The notes beneath the pieces were generated by a model that saw nothing but the letters and a program-made list of their open reading frames with translations, was not told the origin of the DNA and did not search any database. This document shows, piece by piece, positions 11,091 to 23,279 of a DNA stretch of 64,000 bases (the stretch's first letter is position 1; the number at the start of each line of letters is the position of its first letter). The stretch covers positions 12,437,474-12,501,473 of the forward strand of contig OW799236.1 of the NCBI GenBank assembly GCA_941918925.1. Direction: 5' to 3'. A program made the translations under genes and the position numbers. The stretch comes from Phyto melanocephala. Lineage: Eukaryota; Arthropoda; Insecta; Diptera; Rhinophoridae.

Positions 11091-12601
11091 AAAAACACAT
11101 TAAAACCATGATATATAAACTGGCAACATGATGTTGTAAGTCTTTTCTTTTTTTTTTTGCACTAACATAAGACGTTGATGTCGTTCTTTTTGGAGTATAT
11201 AGTTGAGAAAAGAAGAAATGAAATTAAATTGCTGCTACAGTGAATATATACTTACAACAAATAATAATAATAAATTTTTTTTAACGAATGTGTTTGTATG
11301 TAAGTGCAGCCTGAAATGCAACATTAAATTCTGTTGAATTTTTTTTAGTTTTTATTTTCTTTTATCTGCCCTTGTTTTTTTATTTCTCATTTTTGTTGAG
11401 TTTTTTGATTTTCTTATTTCCAAGTGACTCCTAAAAATAGACTACAAATTTCTTGATAAGTTTTTTCTTATTCGGTGTTATTTAATGAAAACAGACAAGT
11501 AACATAACGGAAAGTAAGAAAACATGCTCTTACGACCTAAAAAATATTTTTTTACACTTAAAGGAAAGTATCGTATACATATACAAATGTATATTCTTAC
11601 ATATATGTAGGTATAAGTTAAAGTGTGTTTAAATAATAAGAAAAATGCTGGGATGTTACAGTTTGTCAAGGTTTAAAGAATTTATAGGATCATTGATAAT
11701 TTTTAAGCAAATTTAGAATTCTGAAACTAGTATATATGTATAACACTATTAAGCTAATAATGACGAGTTGTGATGGATTTTTTTTACTTTTTTATGCTCA
11801 CATCATACAACCGATCTTAATAAAAAAGTGTAAACCATTTGAAAGGAATTTTCCTGCAGTTGTACACAATCGTAATCTTATAAAAATTGGTTCAGTATTT
11901 TAGGAGTTATAACCAATTGAAGTTGTAACTAACACATGCGCAAACCACATGTGTGAAATAAAGAAATAAAGTAATGCATGTTGATAGAATGTGTTTTTGC
12001 AAAAACACTGAAATATGTGTATGACAAAAAAGACAAGGGGAGTGTAGTCATTAACTACAACTGTTGTGTTACGATTTAAAATAACGTTTAATAGATATTT
12101 CTTTGATTTATATTTTTAGCTTTGTGAATCGCTCTGTGACCGCAGAACATTCTAGTATCTATTAAAGTCCAAAAAATTTTACATGTTTTAACACTAAATT
12201 ACTGGAATAAGTTGTTATCCCATTACGCATTTTAAAAGGAATAATTTTAATTCCCAACTGGTCGTTTTAAAATCTTGTATATCTTTAGGGGCGACTTTAC
12301 ACTTAAAAAAAAAAAAGCAAAACCTACGGAACTTAAGTTTTATTAACAAAGTTTTAATAAAATCACTAAATTTGACAAAAATGCATTGCTGTTTTCACTA
12401 TTAATTAAGTGTTTCAAGAACAAGTGTTTATAAATATATTTTTATATGAAAATCAAGTGGAACAGATAAGGAATAAGATGCCAAATAAATTAACAGAGTC
12501 CTAATAAAAGAAACAAATATATTTTAAGTTCGATACAAAATTTAACACTTGTCTACAATATACGTATACAAAATATTGATTAAAGACGTTAGTATTTATA
12601 A
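11091..12601. other. AT-rich DNA; possible Helitron-like scrap
   Basis: Mostly featureless. At about 11810-11960 the order CAACCGATCTT, TTGGTTCAGTATTTTAGGAG, TTATA and CTAACACATGCG loosely recalls the subterminal region of the family-1 Helitron-like elements (CCGATCGGT, GGAGTCTATAGCTAACACAC), but the similarity is weak. Confidence 0.35.
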
Positions 12602-13210
12602 CAATAAATGTCGTTAACAAATTATATTGTACAGTAAAATCGATTATTAGTTATTTTTATGACACTGTTACGTTTAAAACTTTTATAAACGTTGGTTTAT
12701 TTCCTATAGAATATGGGGGATTCTTTTATTGCAAATAATAATCAGCACTCTTGAAATTTATGTTTTAAAAATTATATTTATCTAGAAACACTCTTATATT
12801 ACGATAGTGTATTTGATTTTTAACTCTTATTTATCGCTTGGAAGGAACTTTTAATTTATCAGAAGAAAAAAATCAATAAAAATTTCCTTGAAAGTTCTAA
12901 AAAATATATTTCAGAATTTAGTTTTGATGTATCTCTTTGTAATCTATAACTTATCGATAATTCAAGGATATAAGTAAAAGCATAATATTTTCAAGGAATA
13001 TTATTTTTCTTCAGAGTAGATACATAGTTTCACTACCTTCTGTTTGCATATTAATGGACAGGAGGTATAAAAAGGATCTGTGAACTTTAAACTATTTGAA
13101 ACATTTGTTTTCATGCTTAAATTATCGTCGAATAAAAAAAAAAAAAACGTTTTAAGGAAGACTTTTTGCACCGATTTGCATTTCTAACCATTTTCCAATA
13201 TTTCCTTTTG
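12602..13210. repeat. 609-bp tandem duplication, copy 1
   Basis: This unit starts CAATAAATGTCGTTAAC and ends in ATATTTCCTTTTG, and is followed directly by an identical copy. As far as I can read the two are the same at every position, including a 14-A run. The unit is non-coding and AT-rich, with no TIR or terminal motif, so it is not an obvious transposon. Confidence 0.95.
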
Positions 13211-13819
13211 CAATAAATGTCGTTAACAAATTATATTGTACAGTAAAATCGATTATTAGTTATTTTTATGACACTGTTACGTTTAAAACTTTTATAAACG
13301 TTGGTTTATTTCCTATAGAATATGGGGGATTCTTTTATTGCAAATAATAATCAGCACTCTTGAAATTTATGTTTTAAAAATTATATTTATCTAGAAACAC
13401 TCTTATATTACGATAGTGTATTTGATTTTTAACTCTTATTTATCGCTTGGAAGGAACTTTTAATTTATCAGAAGAAAAAAATCAATAAAAATTTCCTTGA
13501 AAGTTCTAAAAAATATATTTCAGAATTTAGTTTTGATGTATCTCTTTGTAATCTATAACTTATCGATAATTCAAGGATATAAGTAAAAGCATAATATTTT
13601 CAAGGAATATTATTTTTCTTCAGAGTAGATACATAGTTTCACTACCTTCTGTTTGCATATTAATGGACAGGAGGTATAAAAAGGATCTGTGAACTTTAAA
13701 CTATTTGAAACATTTGTTTTCATGCTTAAATTATCGTCGAATAAAAAAAAAAAAAACGTTTTAAGGAAGACTTTTTGCACCGATTTGCATTTCTAACCAT
13801 TTTCCAATATTTCCTTTTG
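13211..13819. repeat. 609-bp tandem duplication, copy 2
   Basis: Second copy with the same 609-bp offset at both ends, so no indel separates the copies. CAA is present at all three junctions (12602, 13211, 13820), a 3-nt microhomology at the breakpoints. Confidence 0.95.
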
Positions 13820-16500
13820 CAAACCTTTTTCCTCAATGCAAATTGAAAACCACAGCAACTACATACGAACACACAGAAATTGTAGCAAAAACTCTTAAAT
13901 AAAGCCTCATGAAAAAAACCGTCATGTGTCTAATTGTATTGGCTGTTGTTGGAAGACGTGTTAACAACAATAGTTGCTGCGGATATTTGTCAATGCACAA
14001 GTATGTGTTTGAATCTAATAGGGGTCCTTTTCCAACAATACCTCCATAGTTTAGTTTATTTGCAGTCAGTAAAAGTGTTTGTCACTTTGTATATTTGTAT
14101 GGAAACCAATATAGTTAGGGAAATTGAGAGGGTATCATAAATAAATGTAAATATGTATGGAAGGAATGTGTATAAATTTGTGTCATGCTTTACAAAGGCC
14201 TCTTGTGTATGAGTTTTAAAGTGTGTGTTCAAAATTGCTTTGTTTTGCATTCCCCTATTTGAAAATCCGCTTTTTATATAACCGTTTGGTTTAGCGCTTT
14301 TATTGTTAGAAGTTTTCGCCATTCCTTTTTTCAGCCATTTAAATAGTAAAAACAACACTTCCATTTCATTTGTTGCAATTCTTGTTATTGCAGTTTAATA
14401 CTTCTACTATACAAACAATTTTCTTACTAATTTGTGTTTAAAAACAACACTTGAATAAAAGTAGTTTAACCTTTATTTTTTGGTTATTTAATAAATATTA
14501 TATTCCTAATTGAATTTAGCGTTAAAAATCCTTAAATTTAATCAATTTGGAATGACTCTAATTTGGCTTTCGTTTCTCTAACAAATTCATTTAAATAATT
14601 CTTCCATTAGTCCAGCTAACAAACACTAATGAAGAAGAGATATTTTTTTTGCTGCCAATATACCTCTCATATCAGCTTGTCAATTTTTATCTTACTCATT
14701 TACTGTCTTATCTGAAATATCCTTTTAAAGTTAAGTGTTCTAAACCCTCTCTATCATAGTAACAACATTGAAGTATAAACAAGAAATCTAATAAAAAATA
14801 TTTCCTTAAAAATTTATTGCAGGTAATTTTTACCCTTGTAGTTAACTGTATTGCAGTAAGGACTGCTTGCATTTCTAATGCAGTTTCTATAGGAAAATTT
14901 AAAAATGCAAAAAACGAATGAAAATAAAATTAAACAAAAAATACAAACATTTTTATATGTGTGCATAGATGCAGTAAGAGTGTTTATGAATGCAGAGAGA
15001 AAAATATGTTTAAGCATTTAGAAATAAACTCAAAATATTTAAACTTTAAATTGGGAATTTTTAGAATCGTTAATATAAAAGTAAAGCATTTTAATTGCAA
15101 CTTATGATAAAGTCAAGTGGAATCATATCTATCTTTTTATTACTAATTGACGCATAATCGTTACCGTACGTTGAGATGAAAACACTCAATTATAAAAGTG
15201 TGTTAGACGACAATCAGCCAATGTACTCAAAACAAAGATACCGTGAACCACCGGGAATCCGCTGTTGCCCTTAAAAGAAAAACTACTGAAATCCTTTTAT
15301 TGAACTTTTTCAAACATCAGCTTGAACAGCCCCCACAGTTGGGCAAGGTCCAACTGATTTAGAAGTACCAAGTTAATATCCTCTAACAACGCCGTTGGTT
15401 CGCCGAACTAGCTTTACAATGCCGAACTCCATTTTAGATAGAAAATTAGTTTTTAGCAACAACCCAATTAGAAAAGGACAATCACCACAACGCAGTCCTA
15501 ATGTTGATAAAGGTATTGAAACATAGTCATTTAAATATTATGTCGTTTGATAGCCCAGTTTCTTTTCCAAGTGGCCTTAAATTATTTTTAAAACCGAATT
15601 GTGAAGACTGTACTAGCTTCAAGGTTATCATTCCAGGCACAACTTTAAATTGATAACGAATCATTTGCCTCTTGTTTTTATTGTCGTCACAAGAAATATA
15701 GGTTAACAGCATTGGAACAATGCATAATCCCCAAAAGTGGGTGGCAAGGCTTACACTGGCACACACAAGTTTTGCCAAAATGAAAACAGAAAGCATATTA
15801 AAAAGAGCTCCAAACACATCTAGTAGAAAATAAGCTTGTTTGGCCCAAGGTTTGAAAACATACAAAGTCAAAAAATATCAGATAAAAATATTCCAAACAA
15901 ATTTAGAAGCCAAAAACAGGACACAGAAATTAAAATTAAATTTTGTTTAAAAATACTCACGGTTTATAATGCAGGACAAAACGGTAATACTTAAAAATTT
16001 TTCTCAGTTTCCTAGTCAAAATATTTGTATTGCTAATGCTCTAGGAAATGTTAAATAAATACAATAAATACAAAAGCAGATAAGATTTCGTAAAAAATTC
16101 TTGGTATGACAAGTTTTATACAGTTGTGGCAAAATAGGCAAGTCATTAATTTGAGTTGGCCTTATAAACACCTAAATATACATAAAAAAATAGCTCCTTC
16201 CTTTCATAACACAGCACAATGGTCCACATATTTTTGCTGCAATTTGGTGTGATATCAATATGGACAGAGAACTCTGAAGTGGTATCAGTATCAAAGTGTT
16301 TGTAACAAAAAAAATAAAACCAATCCTCCAATTTGTCCAGACGAAAAACCAGGGAATATATATCGGGCTCTTGTCAAAAGATAAGTAAAGGGCACAAAAA
16401 GGATGTTCGATAATATGAAGGATATTCAAACTGTTCCAAAAAAGTGTTGAAACAACCATCGAATCTGTAATTGGAGGATTTTCCAAAAACGGTGATATTC
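13820..16500. other. AT-rich DNA, no supported gene
   Basis: Includes a slightly less AT-rich patch (about 15200-15750) whose translations, such as one containing LKPNCEDCTSF on the plus strand, I do not recognise. The 114-codon minus-strand frame at 15527-15871 opposes it and shows no family motif. Either could be decayed mobile DNA. Confidence 0.4.
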
Positions 16501-16559
16501 ATACAAAATCACCTACACAACAACAGATGGTGATGCAATGAAGGTCATCCAATATAATA

Positions 16560-16845
16560 ATGACAAAAATATACGAGTGTCACTTCTCTTAAGATGCAAG
16601 GATAATGAGAAAAAGAAGACCACTAAACATCTTCTTTGTCGTTGTCCAACAAATGGGGACTCTTCACGTTTCACTTAATAGGTGATATGGATAAAATCCA
16701 AAGCCTAATTATTAGAAAAAGATGGTTAAAAAATAATGGTACTTACGATATATAAATGAAAAATAAGATGGAAACATGGTTTGAACTTAAGACCCTTGGT
16801 GGACCCAATTGGGATATGCCTTCATGCAGCTGCCAAAGCAACTTC
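16560..16845 (+). pseudogene. CCHC-type tail and 3' UTR of a non-LTR retrotransposon
   Basis: Translation near 16590-16650 gives a Cys-rich segment (RCKDNEKKKTTKHLLCRCP) like the C-terminal C-x(n)-H-x4-C-x-C motif of RNase H-bearing non-LTR elements. After stops, the 3' end at 16791-16836 reads CTTGGTGGACCCAATTGGGA then TATGCCTTCATGCAGCTGCC. The same 3' block recurs at 61551-61595, so the two share a family. No upstream RT is recognisable. Confidence 0.5.
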
Positions 16846-16849
16846 ACTT

Positions 16850-18860
16850 AAGGACTTCTCTTTAAATAACAACAATTGAAATCCAAAAAAAATCTACTTA
16901 AATACTTGTAAATTACCCAGAGAATGGGCTTAAAATCCATGAAGTTTACTAAATATAAGGGGTAAAATTGAGACCTAAACATATGGAGACAATAAAATCT
17001 AAAAATCTGCTCTTTTAACCTAGTATTCAACTTAATATACATCAAAATATAGCCAATGTTCAACTTGTTTTACTGAATACGAAAATTTAGTTCACAGTAC
17101 CGCTTCACAACACAGATCTATTGGATTAAGCAATCAAATTGACATTGCGTTATTCATATTAATTTCTCAGCCCAAAAACCTGCTACATGAAATATGCCCT
17201 TCACTTCGATCGGAATGGACTATTTGGAAAAAATTTAACTCTGTACATACTCTTTTAAAACACAACTTCTATGTACTTTTCAAAATTTCTTGCTGTGTAG
17301 TTAACATTTAAATTGCATCTTACAATCTAAACTGACTCATATTTTTTGTACCCCAAACTAAATAACATCTGAATGAATGAATGAGTGAATACAAAAGTAT
17401 ATGAAGAAGAAAAATAAGCCAAAAATGCTATACTACATTTACACTGCATTTATTGTATTCACGGTAAGAAGAGTACGTTTTGCTACAATTACGACAATTT
17501 CATCTTATCTTGTTACAAATAATGCTGAATGGTAGATTAAGTTTCAAATTGCATGAATATTGTATTAATACTTGATACCTGCTGCTGATGCGGGGGTGGA
17601 ATACAGCTTTAAGCCAACTATGCTGGAAGACTTTTTAAGTTTTTTCTAAACTAGTGCAATTCTGTTTGGTAAAATCAAATTAAGAAATTGTATATAATAT
17701 ACACAAGTAGTATTTAATATGTACTTCGTAGATGAGAAATAATTGCAGCCAGAAAGAAAGATAGACGCCGGAATTAACTAAATGTACAATGTTGTTAGTA
17801 ACTTTGAAAATTCAACAAAAATTTCTTATTGTTTACAATCTTTACAATTTTTATTACCAATTTTTCTTGCCAAAATCCTCGCCATTTTTTCAGTTTTTTT
17901 TATCGACTACTGAACGGATATTGGGTCAATCTTTTATTACTTATTAGGCCTTCTTTCTTAAAAAGAAAACAACTCAACACATGATGAATTAAAAATTTAA
18001 TATTTCTAACTGAATACTAATGCCTATATTTATTTACTTATAAATAAGTCGCACGTATGCTGACAACAAAAACTCTTCCAAAAAGGATAAGGAAATACAA
18101 GCGGAAATGTTAAACGGAAACACGCATACCCCACGAAAATTCTAAAGTTGCAAAGGAGCATCGACAAAAAAAAGGAAAATTGAAAACAATTCCGGAAGTT
18201 AAAAAAAATACACGTATACAAAAAAAAAAAGCAAACAATAGAGTTTTGTTTGTTAAAGAAAAAAATATTTTATTGTTGTATAAAATCAATAAATAGAAAG
18301 TGATATTTAAAAACGTAGATGTATGAGTTGTAAGGAGAAAAACGTGGACAAAACTTTATTGCGGCTTTTAAAAGGCGATTTAAAATAAAAATTGTTTGCA
18401 CTGGCATGATACAGCACTTATTTTATGTTAGCTTCAGAAGTAGTTTTTAACCGAAATGTTTCTTAACACTATGGCGGTTCTGCAATATTATTTCTAAAAT
18501 AATTTTTGAATAACATATGAATGAACTTAAAGAAATAAAATTTTGTAGCAGCAAAACGCTCGTAGTGTACAAAAGTTCCTTATACAACTTAGCGAGTTCA
18601 ATATGATGATTCCACTTTCAGACTGGGGTAAAACCGTTCTACAGTTGTCGGATCTGGTAACCCCGTCATAATATTCTGCTCAGTTTTATTTGCTATTATA
18701 ATATATCAATAAATAATGCTTGCAAATACAAGACTTATTTGGAATATTTGAGTTCGGGAATGCTCAAAATATTCTGTTCGGTAATAAGAACTTCCATCTT
18801 AACATGTACATATGTAACTTGGAGTTAAGTGTATTCACCAGAGATCACGGTATCTCTTTT
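16850..18860. other. AT-rich DNA, nothing recognised
   Basis: No motif-bearing frames, repeats or RNA genes that I can support. Confidence 0.4.
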
Positions 18861-18889
18861 AATATAAGGCACGGTATTGACGAATAACT

Positions 18890-19540
18890 GGATATTGGAA
18901 AGAAATGCCAGCGGACCTATACTTTTCCCGAACGAATATTGTCGCAGTTGTAAAAACTAAGTGAAGGAGAACTGGGAACTCTAACTAACAAAAGACAAAG
19001 AATTCTGAGCAAACTATACTGGATAACCTGTATAAGATATCTGATATAAGAGTAAACGATCTGCTGAGATTACTCAAGGCTACGTGGTGGTTCTAGTTCC
19101 CTCCTTTTTCGACTGACTATAAGAGACCTCAAATGTGGTGAGTGATGAGGTGTTGTCAAAACGGTGTCATACAGATTCCACTTCAAAGTTTGTGTTAGAG
19201 TGAACTACCATGACAACAAACCAACCAATTCAGGAGAGATTGTATCAACAAAAAAATAACCGGTTTGGCGCCTGTGGAGTCATAGATTTTTATTTCTTAA
19301 AAAATACGGCAGGGAAAATGTCACCATAATTTTACTTTAGAGCCGTAATATTAAGGGCCCAATTGACTAAGATGTACAGGAAATTTTCCTGATTTTTGGC
19401 CTCTGAAAGTATCAAAGAATGGCTTATATTACAATGTCTCGTAATGTTTGTTCTAGACTCTAGTGATTCTAAAGTGTCGACTTTGTGGTCTGTACAAACC
19501 ATTTTCTCTGAGAAACTTAAAGTTTTGGACCACAAAAGTT
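18890..19540 (+). repeat. Diverged direct duplication, copy 1, with a retroelement 3' end
   Basis: Shared with 21280-21890. The first part (to about 19225) is a retroelement 3' end: a decayed Cys motif (CRSC) and AAACTATACTGGATAACCTG, GGCTACGTGGTGG, GAGACCTCAAATGTGG, AAACGGTGTCATA. The latter blocks also resemble the 3' UTR at 32819-32915. The homology with 21.3 kb then continues into presumptive flank (GAAAATGTCACCAT, GGGCCC, GCCTCTGAA, CTCTAGT), which the 32-kb copy lacks. Confidence 0.6.
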
Positions 19541-20289
19541 CACCTCAAAGAAACTTTTCCCAAGATTAATCCTAGGACGAGATGTTTACCAAAACCCCGT
19601 GCAGCAGCACAAAACGGTCTTAAGTAAAGCGTTGCCAATCGTATATCATAGTTGTTATAGAAGAAATTTTCGTAAGAGAAAAATTTAACGCTTTTGAAAT
19701 ATTTAATCAGGGGTTACGTGAAGTCATTCTTGGACGCAAGTGCAAATTTAAATATTTAATAAATTTCTTATTAAACAAACCAAGAAAAACTCTTTTCACA
19801 AATTATTATGTTAATTTCAAATATGCAAACTTTAATGGCTTCATTCCAATGACAGCTTATTGCAAGAAGTTTTGATTTCCTTTCCTTTTTTAGCACTTCC
19901 TATCTTCATTAACATCTCACTGCGTTAGAGGCACATTTTGTGCTTTGCTAATATTACTTCTAAGTCTTCGGCATTATCAACATCATCATCGGATGCCGAA
20001 AGAAAAAAAAAAAAGAAAAACAATTATATATTATACAAGTGAATACAAGTGCTAGTACTCATCTAAAATTACAAACTTGAAAACTTTTTGCCAAGCAAAA
20101 GTATTGACATAAGTTTCATTACTTTTTACCAAACACCAACGTGGCAAATGAAGTGTGAGATGAGTATGAGTTGTATACCACAAATTACTCAAATATTATA
20201 TGACTAGTTTAGTAACTTTTACAACATGAACATTTTACAAGCAATGCATAATAGAAAAACCCGAACCTACAAAATTTGTTTGCAGAAAT
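19541..20289. other. AT-rich DNA, nothing recognised
   Basis: No supported feature; a short A-run region near 20000. Confidence 0.4.
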
Positions 20290-20640
20290 TTACCCTGTAA
20301 TTTTTCTTTTCATGTTAAATGTTATAAATGTTGCTTTCACTCCTTGAGGAAGCATAGGGTCATAACAAGGTAACTTAAATAACCTCGATTTTTGGCTCGA
20401 TGCTTGACCTTGTTCCGCTTCATGCGAAATGTCTAAATTGATGTTGTTAGTTCTAGATTCCCGACTCCGCGGGTTCCAATCAAGGCATTTCTTGGCAATA
20501 TTATCGTCTGGTTTACAGAGGGTGCGACATTTCCAACACAATTTTTATATACAATAGGCTGCTGGTTTGCCTCTGCTCAGAGTTAGTTGTTGGATATCGT
20601 TACAGGCTAGAAAATCCGTAAGATTTTGCAGATGAACTTG
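20290..20640 (-). pseudogene. Non-LTR reverse transcriptase C-terminal tail (RTE-like)
   Basis: The minus-strand frame (83 codons, 20541 to 20290) contains CRTLCKPDDNIAKKCLDWNP. This resembles the conserved GHTLRK-x(n)-IAK-x-LxWNPQG tail found at the end of some RTE-like non-LTR proteins in many animals. The expected RGRP block after WNP has decayed to RSRESRTNN. The frame upstream (about 20541-20640) continues as a broken N-x-EQ-x(n)-Q-x(n)-IK pattern. No RT core is present, so this is a 5'-truncated fossil. Family placement is from motif memory, not a search. Confidence 0.5.
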
Positions 20641-21279
20641 TTGTGAAAAACCTTTAGCAATTGAATACCACGTGGTGCCATGCTCGAAGTCTCGCATTCT
20701 TTTTTTTTTTTTACTTTAGGTCCTTTAGAACTGAATGTGTAAACACTTTAGAATACTAAGCAGTTTAACGATTACTTTGTAATCCAAAGTGCGAACATTT
20801 CTTTTTAGCAACGAGTTTAGTATTTAAATATTTTTCTCTCAATTGACTATTCCTTTGCAATCTGTAGTATAGACACTTTACAATTAAGTTTAAATTAGTC
20901 TCTTCTCGTACAGTTACTTTTTGTATAAGTCTACAGAATTACGTCTAAACGGGGATCTAGTACTGAGAAGTTGATGCGTGAAAAATGCCAAATTTCATTT
21001 CTTAGTTGTAGATCTTATCTGATAAGCATTAATTTATTAACATTTCCCAAGCCTGTTTAAAAGACATATGCTCAAATAAGAATGCATTACCTTAACGTTT
21101 TACATCAACGGAAGTGCTTACTTATATTGATTACTTACGAAAGCAGTTAAAAAATCAGATTTATAATCTACTTAATACCTTTCCCTTACTGTACTGCTAC
21201 CTTTTTCAGCAGTGCGTAAGGAGAAGGCATGATTAGCGCTTTTTCAATTGCAATAAAAATACCAACAAAGTGGGACATC
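20641..21279. other. AT-rich DNA
   Basis: No supported gene. TACTGCTACCTTTTTCAGCAGT near 21189-21213 (split by a short spacer) is a small hairpin that resembles one at 2528-2549. Confidence 0.35.
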
Positions 21280-21890
21280 ACATATAAAAATCGTGTCTGC
21301 TAGAAGTACTCTTGAAAGCGCAGAAGTGAGAAGGAACACTCGGATTTTAAGTGCTAAGAGATACAGCATCCTTAGCGAACTATACTGGATAACCTGTCTA
21401 AGATAATTTATATAAATCTTAACGATATAACGAGATAACTCAAGGCTACGTGGTGGCTTTAGATCCCTCCCTTTTAACTGACTACAAGAGACCTCAAATG
21501 TGGCAAGTTATGAAGTCTTATCTAAACGGTGTCATATAGATTCTACTTGAAAGTCTGCGCTAGAGTGAACTACTACGATAACAAAACAATTAATGCAGGA
21601 GAGCTAATATCTACAAAAAACACTGTTTGGAGCACTTTTTAAGCTATTTAAGTCATTGGTTTTTATTTCCTAAAAAAATAGGGCACCGAAAATGTCACCA
21701 TTAATTTTAGAAGCTACTAAGAAGCTTAATTTTTAGGGCCCCTACTGATTAAGATATACATGTAGAGGGGATTTCCAGCCTCTGAATGCTATCAACTAAT
21801 CTTTTACATTTAATAAAAGAGCTCTAGTAATTTCTAAATGCCGACTGACATGTGCCAACCTTGCTTATCACAAAGTTTTTCGCCATTGGC
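21280..21890 (+). repeat. Diverged direct duplication, copy 2, with a retroelement 3' end
   Basis: Partner of 18890-19540, same orientation, about 2.4 kb downstream. The retroelement part runs to about 21600 and includes AGCGAACTATACTGGATAAC, GGCTACGTGGTGG, GACCTCAAATGTGG and AAACGGTGTCATATAGATTC. The remainder matches the flank of copy 1 (GAAAATGTCACCATTAATTT, GGGCCCCTA, GCCTCTGAATGC). Divergence is substantial, with many small indels, so the duplication is old. Confidence 0.6.
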
Positions 21891-22715
21891 GGTATTTGCC
21901 TCAGGTAAGCACTTAGTAAGCGATTTTAGAAGTTGTTTTTGATAATGAAGTGTTCTGGTGGGTAGATCAACAAGAACGTTAAGCGTTAAGCAGTGGAGCT
22001 TTGCATGTGTTTTGCTTTTGCTAAAATAAAAAAAAACAATATTTTAACTCTCCTAGTTATTACTTGGTTGTAAATCGTTAACACTTCTACGAACTGTTGG
22101 GCTAGAAACAAAACTTAATGATTCCCAGTAAGTGTTAGAGGAAGTACACACAAAAAATATTTGTATATGTGAGTGCTATATTTATATTTGTATGAGTGCC
22201 AAAAAGAAAGTTTTTAAGTGTAAAATTTTGTATAACCTCCGTTCCAAAAAAAATAAAATATAAATTTTCAAGGAGATTTAAATGCATTTCTATTTGCGTG
22301 TGTGTGCATTATAGTTTTTGTAAATATTTTAAGGAATTTTAGCAAAATTTAAATAAAATATTATTTTGCCAAAAAATACACGAAAAATAATAGTGGGCCA
22401 AAAGAGTTTTATAAAACTTCAAGGCATTCATTCTGGAGGAAAAATAAGCAAAAATCTTTAAAAAAAACTACATATATCCATTGAAATGCCAAAAGGTAAA
22501 TACGTGTTCTCTTGCCTCTGTTTTAAAAAGATCGTCAATTAAACTAGCGTTTTTAAAAACAAAGCGATTCGGATAACAAGAAAATTTATCATTCCTAAAG
22601 AGACTCCATTAGGAATATAATGGGGAAAGATTAAAAAAAATTGGTCCGTTGGCACAAGAGCAATAGGCTAAAAATGGGTGGTAACAACGACAGTGATATT
22701 TTGACAATCAGCCAT
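21891..22715. other. AT-rich DNA
   Basis: No supported feature. Confidence 0.4.
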
Positions 22716-22988
22716 TCAATTAGCAAAGGAATTTAAATGTCTAGAGATAGTACCTAATTGAAGCTTATTCACATAGCTTTTAGAATATGGATCTTTGACA
22801 GGCCCTAAATGGGACATAAGACTGATGACGATGACATCAAATGAATGTACTACAGACAGTGCTTCATTAGTACTGGTATTGCAGTAGAAACCAAATTCGT
22901 TTAAGTTGTTAATCCTTCTCTGTATAGCGATGGAGATTTTAATGAATGTACTAGAGACAGTGCTAGTATAATGTTGCAGGAGAAACAA
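22716..22988 (-). pseudogene. Unrecognised 90-codon frame, possibly transposase-like
   Basis: The peptide includes RRINNLNEFGFYCNTSTNEA, then VVHSFDVIVISLM, then KLQLGTISRHLNSFAN. This reminds me loosely of the hAT/ZMYM-type pattern (a hydrophobic FD-FI segment, then LQ-x(n)-I). The resemblance is weak and I do not assign a function. The 5' part of the frame lies in a local two-copy duplication (22841-23037), so the frame may be accidental. Confidence 0.2.
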
Positions 22989-23037
22989 ATTTCTTTTTAA
23001 TTGTCAATCCTTCTCTGCATGGAGATGGAGATTTATA
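22841..23037. repeat. Imperfect two-copy tandem repeat, about 100 bp
   Basis: GAATGTACTACAGACAGTGCT at 22843 recurs as GAATGTACTAGAGACAGTGCT at 22943. CCTTCTCTG-x-AT-x-G-x-GATGGAGATTT closes each copy. The second copy ends where the retrotransposon 3' tail begins. Confidence 0.75.
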
Positions 23038-23040
23038 TAC

Positions 23041-23083
23041 TAATGCTTTATTTATTTATTTTTATTTATTTATTTATTTATTT
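23041..23083 (-). repeat. Retrotransposon 3' tail microsatellite (TAAA)n
   Basis: On the plus strand this is TTTATTTATTT-type sequence. On the element strand it is a run of ATAAA units directly following the 3' UTR, consistent with a target-primed reverse transcription tail. Confidence 0.85.
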
Positions 23084-23279
23084 TATTTGTCAATTCCTAT
23101 ACAACAAGATTTAATCTTATATTTAAAGTATAGGAAAGTAGTTTTTATAAATTAAATTTAGGGATTACACATTAATACAATTACATACACTTAGCTATAT
23201 TATATTATTATTATTATATTATTAACTATACAAAAAAAATATATTATACTATAACAAATACATTACAATTAATAACAAT

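Noticed and set aside
14056..14364. 102-codon minus-strand frame
   Set aside because: No domain, mixed composition, and no splice or TATA context beyond what AT-rich DNA gives by chance.
16172..16486. Minus-strand 104-codon frame
   Set aside because: No motif; it lies antisense to sequence upstream of a plus-strand retroelement tail and is more likely chance or decayed element DNA.
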